Below, piece by piece: positions 28,228 to 64,000 of a stretch of 64,000 nucleotides of DNA (position 1 is the stretch's first letter; each line of letters begins with the position of its first letter). The position numbers and the translations under genes are program-made. The stretch comes from Megalobrama amblycephala (Eukaryota > Chordata > Actinopteri > Cypriniformes > Xenocyprididae), in NCBI RefSeq assembly GCF_018812025.1, contig NC_063051.1, positions 6,697,896 through 6,761,895 of the forward strand. Direction: 5' to 3'. Under the pieces are notes generated by a model. It did not search any database, had not been told where the DNA came from, and was given only the letters and a program-made list of their open reading frames with translations.

Positions 28228-28228
<1 letters not shown>
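27126..28228. other. Intergenic, nothing seen
   Basis: AT-rich sequence with no supported gene or recognisable complete repeat. Confidence 0.4.

Positions 28229-28285
<57 letters not shown>
28229..28285. repeat. AT microsatellite
   Basis: About 28 consecutive AT units. Confidence 0.9.
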
Positions 28286-28289
<4 letters not shown>

Positions 28290-28667
28290 AAATTTTAATG
28301 TCTTTTATGTAAGATAAAGGTAAAACAGGCCTTAATGCAAAATATTTTCGGTAACACTTTACTTATAGTCTTTATATATAATGCATTACAACAGATTTTT
28401 TTTAAATGAATTAATTATGCCTTTTAATGCTCCTTATTACTGCATTGCATATTTCTCATGAATTATTATAACCACAGTTATAATAAATTATAATACTTAT
28501 CTATTCACTCAACAAATCTTTAAAAAAAATATATAATGCATTAAAGCACATGACATACAAACAATTTCAGAAGTAACAAGGAATCTGCAAATATAATGCA
28601 TTTTAACTCTGGTTACAATAATTTATGAAAAGATATAATGCATTTTAATGTACATTATGAATTTACA

Positions 28668-28880
28668 TTATAACTTAAAGGCTTTAAGTAAAGTGTTGCC
28701 ATATTTTCTTTTGAATTTGGGATGAAATATAACCCCTTTACATCCTTCACGAGGTTCACCCATGTACATTGGCTTCTGGTCATAAATCGAAGCTTGACCA
28801 GCATAAAAGTACAGCTTCATAACTGAGGGCTTGAATTGCTTGCACTGCTTGCCTTCATCTTGAGCAGACTGGACATGCAT
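28668..28880 (-). CDS. Unrecognised minus-strand open frame, possible exon
   Basis: From the Met of MHVQSAQDEGK (28880) to a stop at 28668, about 70 residues: Lys-rich, with two Cys in GKQCKQF and REGCKGV, and aromatic residues in MKLYFYAG. The composition is less repetitive than chance frames nearby, and a CCAG acceptor-like site precedes SAQDEG. I do not recognise the family. It may be an isolated exon, a transposon fragment, or fortuitous. Confidence 0.2.
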   Translation of the reverse strand: MHVQSAQDEGKQCKQFKPSVMKLYFYAGQASIYDQKPMYMGEPREGCKGVIFHPKFKRKYGNTLLKAFKL

Positions 28881-31037
28881 GTCCAGAAAAATAAAATAAA
28901 TATTTACCATATTAAATCTGATTTCATAGAATATTTAAAAATACATTTGCATGTACCATTTGTTTTGTGACAAGTCAAAACAGTTGCTACAAGGTAAAAC
29001 TACCACGGTGCTTTAGCAAGAGCCTGGATCTCTACACCGAAATCAATGTCACAATCTGTTATAGCTACATGTATCTATTCATATACATATTTCAATAAAT
29101 AAAACATTTGATCATCTTCTTGGTATATTAAAGCACAAGTTTCTGGTCATTTGCAGTTATAATATTTGGAGATCATGGAGTCAAAGACATGGAAGAAAGA
29201 GAGAACAGTCTGAAAAGTCCCTGGTAAAGCCCCCAATCTTCATAACAGTTCTTATTTACAAGGTTCGAAACATTAGAGAAAAACTGCACGGGTCTAAAAG
29301 GCATGCAACAAAACAAGAAGTTTGTGTGTTCTACTTTGCATGCAGGAAAAAAAAAAAAAAAAAAAAAAAGATTCTTTGGGGTAAGGACGTGCTGTTTTTG
29401 ACCGAAACATAAACTTGCATTGTTGTTTTGGTGATTGATGGGGCGTGTTCTCTTAAATTGCATAAGGAAGGATTGCATTGTGATGTCGAGAGAGTCCTTG
29501 TGTTGTTTAATGTCCGCTGGCTTGAAGGAAATTAAAATGGAGCTCCATGCGTTTGACCACAAAGCCTCAGAAATTGTCTGTCCAAGACGATTAAGCATTG
29601 ATCTCCATAAAGCAGTTTGGATGAAATCTCAAGCCGAATCAGTCTGTTTGTGTAACGGCGAGACAGATTACAAACATTTATAAATTGTTTCAATGAGAAG
29701 CTCATGCTGACCACTGTCCAAAGAGAAGGATATGAACATGGTTAACATCATAAGCTAAGCAGTCATGAGCCTGGATGGAGAAAAACAAGGTGTAAGGCCA
29801 AAAACATACTCATGGAAAGTACGTGAACAAACGTGTGAATGCTTGGCCTATGCACTGAAGGTACATGGTTACAAACCTCTCTATCAACCAGGTGATAAAG
29901 ATAAGACCTTGGAATGTCTGTGCCTTTAAACCAGATTGTTTATTACTCAGATAGTTAGCTTTAGGATAAGTTTACACAAATATGATGTACTAAAAACTGA
30001 AAAGTTTTTCCTTTGCATTTTTTTTTTGCGTACAGAAGGTACAAAGGACACCATTGTGTTCATACGGATCTGCGAAAATGACTAAAAATGCTGTATTATT
30101 CATGCCAGGCCAGTAGGTGGCGATGTCACTTTTTAAAGAAACACTATGCTCCTTTAGACTGAACACATAATACGCATGCGCATAACGTCACTGTTTGCAC
30201 AAATTGGCTTTTTTGTAATTTACACAGAGATGATAACGTTATTGTTTTCAAAAACCACATTTTCAAAAGTTTGCGTTTTCAGGCCCCCAAAACACCGTTG
30301 TTGTGTAAATGAACGGCCAAAATGCATAAAACGTTTTTTTTTAGTTGAAAACTGTCGTGTAAACGGTCCCTTACACAAGTCAACAGCTTAAAGTTGGCAT
30401 GAAATGAAAAGTCACTGTTTACTGTGAACAATTCATCGACCGCATGCTCCCATTCAGATCTGCCTCCATCCAATCAAAATTTGATGGACAGAACCATGTC
30501 ACTGACCAACATTTGCTTTTGCTTTCTATGGATGCATGATTTCAATTATCGGATAATTTTAGAGATTTTCCACAAACTGTGTATACTCAAAAACATCCTG
30601 AATTCCTGCATACGTTTTTGAGTTTTCTCAGCTTTTGATTTTTTACAGTGTAGGCAACACGTTAAGAAAAGTTAGGGTATAACCTTCTGCACAAGTATGC
30701 AAGTGCTTGAAACGCCTATGACGCTATAGACGTATAAGGAAAACTCTATCGCACCCCCTGAGTACAAGATGTTTAGTCTTGTACTAATGTCAATAACAGC
30801 AACAGTGCCAATAAACCAGATGTGTTGTAATTCAGGTAGCTAGCTATAAACATGTCGAAAGTTTACAAACTTTCTCAGCCAGATTCTCTTCCAAAAGTTG
30901 CTCTGCCATGACAGTAGATAATTTGCGTTAATTCCTGTTAAAGTGCAGGAACAACAATGTGTGAAATCTTAGCTAGAAGTGTTTGTGTTCACGTACATAC
31001 ATATGTTTCTGGTCTTAAACCTTCCATTCCTAAGCAT
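28881..31037. other. Probable 3' UTR and downstream flank of magi3
   Basis: The several open frames (29173-29714) overlap on both strands and show no domain. An AATAAA lies on the minus strand at 29944-29939, about 1.1 kb beyond the magi3 stop, and is a possible polyadenylation signal. Around 30030-30370 there is sequence typical of a dispersed cyprinid repeat (GTAAATGAACGGCC, CGTGTAAACGGTCC). An A-run lies at 29347-29368. Confidence 0.35.
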
Positions 31038-60790
<29,753 letters not shown>

Positions 60791-62664
60791 CTAAAGAAAT
60801 GAAGATCGCTTTGTTTAAAGACAACAAAACTCATTTTGATTCATCACATCTTTATATAAGTCATAAAAATAGATACTTGTGAGGGTTCGTGTAACGTTTT
60901 TGCTACATAAGCTTTGATTTAACAAGCCACAAACCTTGATAGTTTGATGAAACAGCTGATTCGGTAACACTGAGACAGGAGCTGCCTGCAAATCTACATC
61001 TTTATCGCTACCTCTGCTTTCTTCCTCAGTTCCAGCTTTCTCAAAAACGGAGATCTAGGTGTCGACTATCCAATATGCAGTGTGAAATGTTATACTTTCC
61101 GTTCAGTGGTGCCTTGAAAGTAATTACACTCACCACTGGATTCAGTAATGAAACTTTTCCCGCTATCTTCTCATGCAAAATTCCGTTCATTAATATGCAT
61201 CAGAAACAATGGTACAGCCAATCAGTGGAGCAGCATAATGCATTTAAATTAATTTCTAATTTGATGGTACATGTCAATGTGTGTGTGCGTGTGTGTGTGT
61301 GTGCTTCATTATTCCCTCTTGATGTAAGACTAAAGAAATCACTCTCAGTATGATTAGATTCAGTCAATGGAAAGGCATCTTTTCAAATCAACCGTTCAAC
61401 CTTCACCAATTATACACAGATTAATTTAAATTATCCAAATTTGTTGTTTTGTTTCTTCGCTCCCTTCATCCCAAAAATAAATATGCTGCCCCTAGAAATC
61501 ATTAGTGTCTGTTTAAGAAAAAAAAAAACCAAAAAACAGCTTTTTAAGGTCACATATTCATCTTTTGCCAATGTAAAATATAATCCTTGTAATCAGTCGA
61601 AAGATTAATCCTCTCCTTTTTAGATTGTAAATTCTAAAGAGTTTAATTAGCAAATAGAAACTGAAACCATGTGGGAATAGGCTTTTTCACAAGCAATTAA
61701 CTACTGCTGACAACTTCGCTTACCTCTCATGAATATGCAGTGATGAATATTCACTCCTTCCCTCTCTGTCTCTCTTCATTATACAAATTAGATCTCCTGC
61801 TATCCAGTGTCACAGTGTAAGGAAACTTTTTTGCTGCTACCATAACATTTGTTATACATTATATGCGTCATCATGCGAAAACAGCATGTTACCAAGACAA
61901 TAGTCTCACTGAGAGAGACATTTGAAAATCGGGATAAATTCCGGTCCAGTTTGCAGCATATTATGGTGAAGAAGAGCTGCAAAATTAGAAATGGAGGATG
62001 CCTGAACAGCATTTAAATCAACCAACCACAGTTGAGCTATGACATGAAAAGACAAGCAACCCTACATTTCTTCTTTTTTTTATCTGGTCTTGGAGAGTAT
62101 TCACATAATATTCAAATATTCACATAAACACAGTCAGTTATGTTTTAAGTGAATGTAAACAGTTGAGAAAGAAAATGCATGTGTAACAGTATAATGGATC
62201 CGTGCATCAGGTCTTAAAGTGACAGCAGCCTAATACACCTGCTGCAAAATTATGAGATGATATTAAAAACATCTACAGTATATGACAGATTTCCCCCATG
62301 GTATCGGTCAAAATTGTGGCCAGTGAAAATGCTGAGTGGCTAGAAACTTTAGAAAACCACTAGCCACAGTGGCTGGTGAGCAAAAAAGTTAATGCCAAGC
62401 CCTGCTCACATGACATTGCAATTCTTCGCCATCACGAAAGGTTATTATTTTCATGTGTTTTAAATCCTTGCCAGTTAACAGCTTTCTGAATGTGTACACC
62501 CAAAGCACACACACACACTATAAGTCTATCACAAGTTCTCTTTTGCATCTTATTGTGCTTAAACTGTCAAATACACACAAGGATTACATAAACACTCATT
62601 TATATCTAAAGTGAATGTAAATAGTTCAGATATGTGTCAGTATATTAGATCCGCGCATTCGGTC
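60791..62664. other. magi3 intron, nothing coding seen
   Basis: GT microsatellite near 61279-61302. A unique stretch at about 62130-62245 is duplicated at 62595-62664 plus 63646-63680 (see findings). No exon supported. Confidence 0.45.
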
Positions 62665-63645
62665 TTAAAGGTGCCCTCGAATGAAAAATTGAATTTATCT
62701 TGGCATAGTTAAATAACAAGAGTTCAGTACATGGAAATGACATACAGTGAGTCTCAAACTCCATTGTTTCCTCCTTCTTATATAAATCTCATTTGTTTAA
62801 AAGACCTCAGAAGAACAGGCGAATCTCAACATAACACCGACTGTTACGTAACAGTCGGGGTGTACGCCCCCAATATTTGCATATGCCAGCCCACGTTTCC
62901 AACATTATAAAAGGCATTAGACAAGGGCAGCCAGTATTAACGTCTGGATGTGCACAACCAAATCATCAGACTAGGTAAGCAAGCAAGAACAATAGCGAAA
63001 AATGGCAGATGGAGCAATAATAACTGACATGATCCATGATAACATGATATTTTTAGTGATATTTGTAAACTGTCTTTCTAAATGTTTCATTAGCATGTTG
63101 CTAATGTACTGTTAAATGTGGTTAAAGTTACCATCGGTTATTACTTTATTCACGGAGACAAGAGAGCCATCGCTATTTTCATTATTAAACACTTGCAGTC
63201 TGTATAATTCATAAACACAACTCCATTCTTTATAAATCTCTCCAACAGTGTAGCATTACCCGTTAGCCACGGAGCACTATCAAACTCATTCAAAATCAGA
63301 AGTAAACAATATAACAGTATACAATACTCACATAATCCGACGCATGCATGCCGCATGCATGACGAACACTTTGTAAAGATCCATTTTGAGGGTTATATTA
63401 ACTGTGTAAACTTTGTTAAGGCACTGTTTAAGGCAAGCGCGAGCTCTGTGGGCGGAGAGCACGGGATTTAAAGGGACCGCGGCATAAAATCGGCGCGTTT
63501 ATAATGATGCCCCAAAATAGGCAGTTAAAAAAATTAATTTAAAAAAAACTATGGGGTATTTTGAGCTGAAACTTCACAGACACATTCAGGGGACACCTTA
63601 GACTTATATTACATCTTTTAAAAACATAATCTAGGGCACCTTTAA
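62665..63645. mobile_element. TTAA-flanked miniature element, copy 3
   Basis: TTAAAGGTGCCCTCGAATG to TAGGGCACCTTTAA. Colinear with the copies at 15438 and 34120, with the 22-bp palindrome intact near 62837. It has inserted into one copy of a locally duplicated sequence, whose other copy preserves the empty TTAA site at about 62213. Confidence 0.88.
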
Positions 63646-64000
63646 AGTGACAACAGTCTAAAAAACCTACTGCTGTCTGTGTCATTAATGTTAATCAAAC
63701 AACAAAACACAAAGAGAAAATCACTCACTGCTCTTGACTGAATAACTTCAATAGTTTAATACGAATCAGTGTATATTTAATTAATACAGTGAAGTCTATG
63801 TAGTGTTTTATTTTTACATGTATTCAGTTTCTTGCTTGAATGCTACAGTTAAGTACACCTACTGGAGCTGAAAAAAATAAAGCACTGTTTATTTTATTTG
63901 TACCTTATATCGTATTTGTCCTATTATTTGTCATTTGCGTCTTTGTTCTTATTTTTAATAACAAAGATAAAATCATTTTAAAAAGTAAAATGAAATAAGA
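63646..64000. other. magi3 intron end of window
   Basis: The first 35 bases are the right half of the target sequence of the TTAA element. The remainder is AT-rich with nothing identifiable. The upstream magi3 exons lie beyond. Confidence 0.5.

Noticed and set aside
29173..29714. Overlapping open frames on both strands near the magi3 3' end
   Set aside because: No domain, poly-Phe from an A-run, and no splice logic; probably 3' UTR or intergenic.

Overview
The window is a stretch of teleost nuclear DNA, most likely from a cyprinid. It is AT-rich and intron-rich, with GT-AG splice sites, and it is crowded with the DNA transposons typical of cyprinid genomes: Tc1-like elements, hAT-type miniatures with 8-bp target duplications, TTAA-flanked miniatures, a Rex1-like LINE tail and tRNA-derived SINEs. 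No prokaryotic features, CRISPR arrays, rRNA or functional tRNA genes were seen.

Two genes on the minus strand, arranged head to tail, account for the coding content. The first (20430 down to 1010) is a single-pass membrane complement regulator of the CD46/Tecrem type. In order it has a signal peptide, four CCP (sushi) domains with CCP2 split over two exons, a Thr/Ala-rich stalk encoded by a 24-bp minisatellite, a second stalk exon, a transmembrane segment split over two exons, and a short cytoplasmic tail. All eleven coding steps join in phase and give 423 residues if each is used once. The first half of the transmembrane segment lies in a 24-nt microexon that is present three times, because a block of about 1.01 kb is tandemly triplicated. 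All three copies have intact splice sites and identical phase.

The second gene (60790 down to 31038, open at its 5' end beyond base 64000) is magi3, a MAGUK scaffold. The window holds the linker after the guanylate-kinase-like region, two WW domains, five PDZ domains and a long basic, low-complexity C-terminal exon. Eighteen exons join in phase to 1266 residues. They include a 32-nt exon and one intron with a GC-AG boundary.

Regions: 0.6-20.4 kb, complement-regulator gene with a hAT element (2.4-4.0 kb), the triplicated block and an inverted minisatellite (6.5-10.3 kb), a LINE tail (10.4 kb), a dead Tc1 element (12.5-14.1 kb), a TTAA miniature (15.4 kb), a SINE (16.7 kb) and a hAT miniature (17.9 kb). 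20.4-31 kb, intergenic, with fold-back elements and one promoter-like site. 31-60.8 kb, magi3, its introns carrying several miniatures, GGTTGCTAG-type minisatellites and a second degraded Tc1 element. 60.8-64 kb, magi3 intron with a third TTAA miniature next to its own empty-site paralogue.

The two genes have no evident functional link: one protects the cell surface from complement, the other organises submembrane junction complexes.
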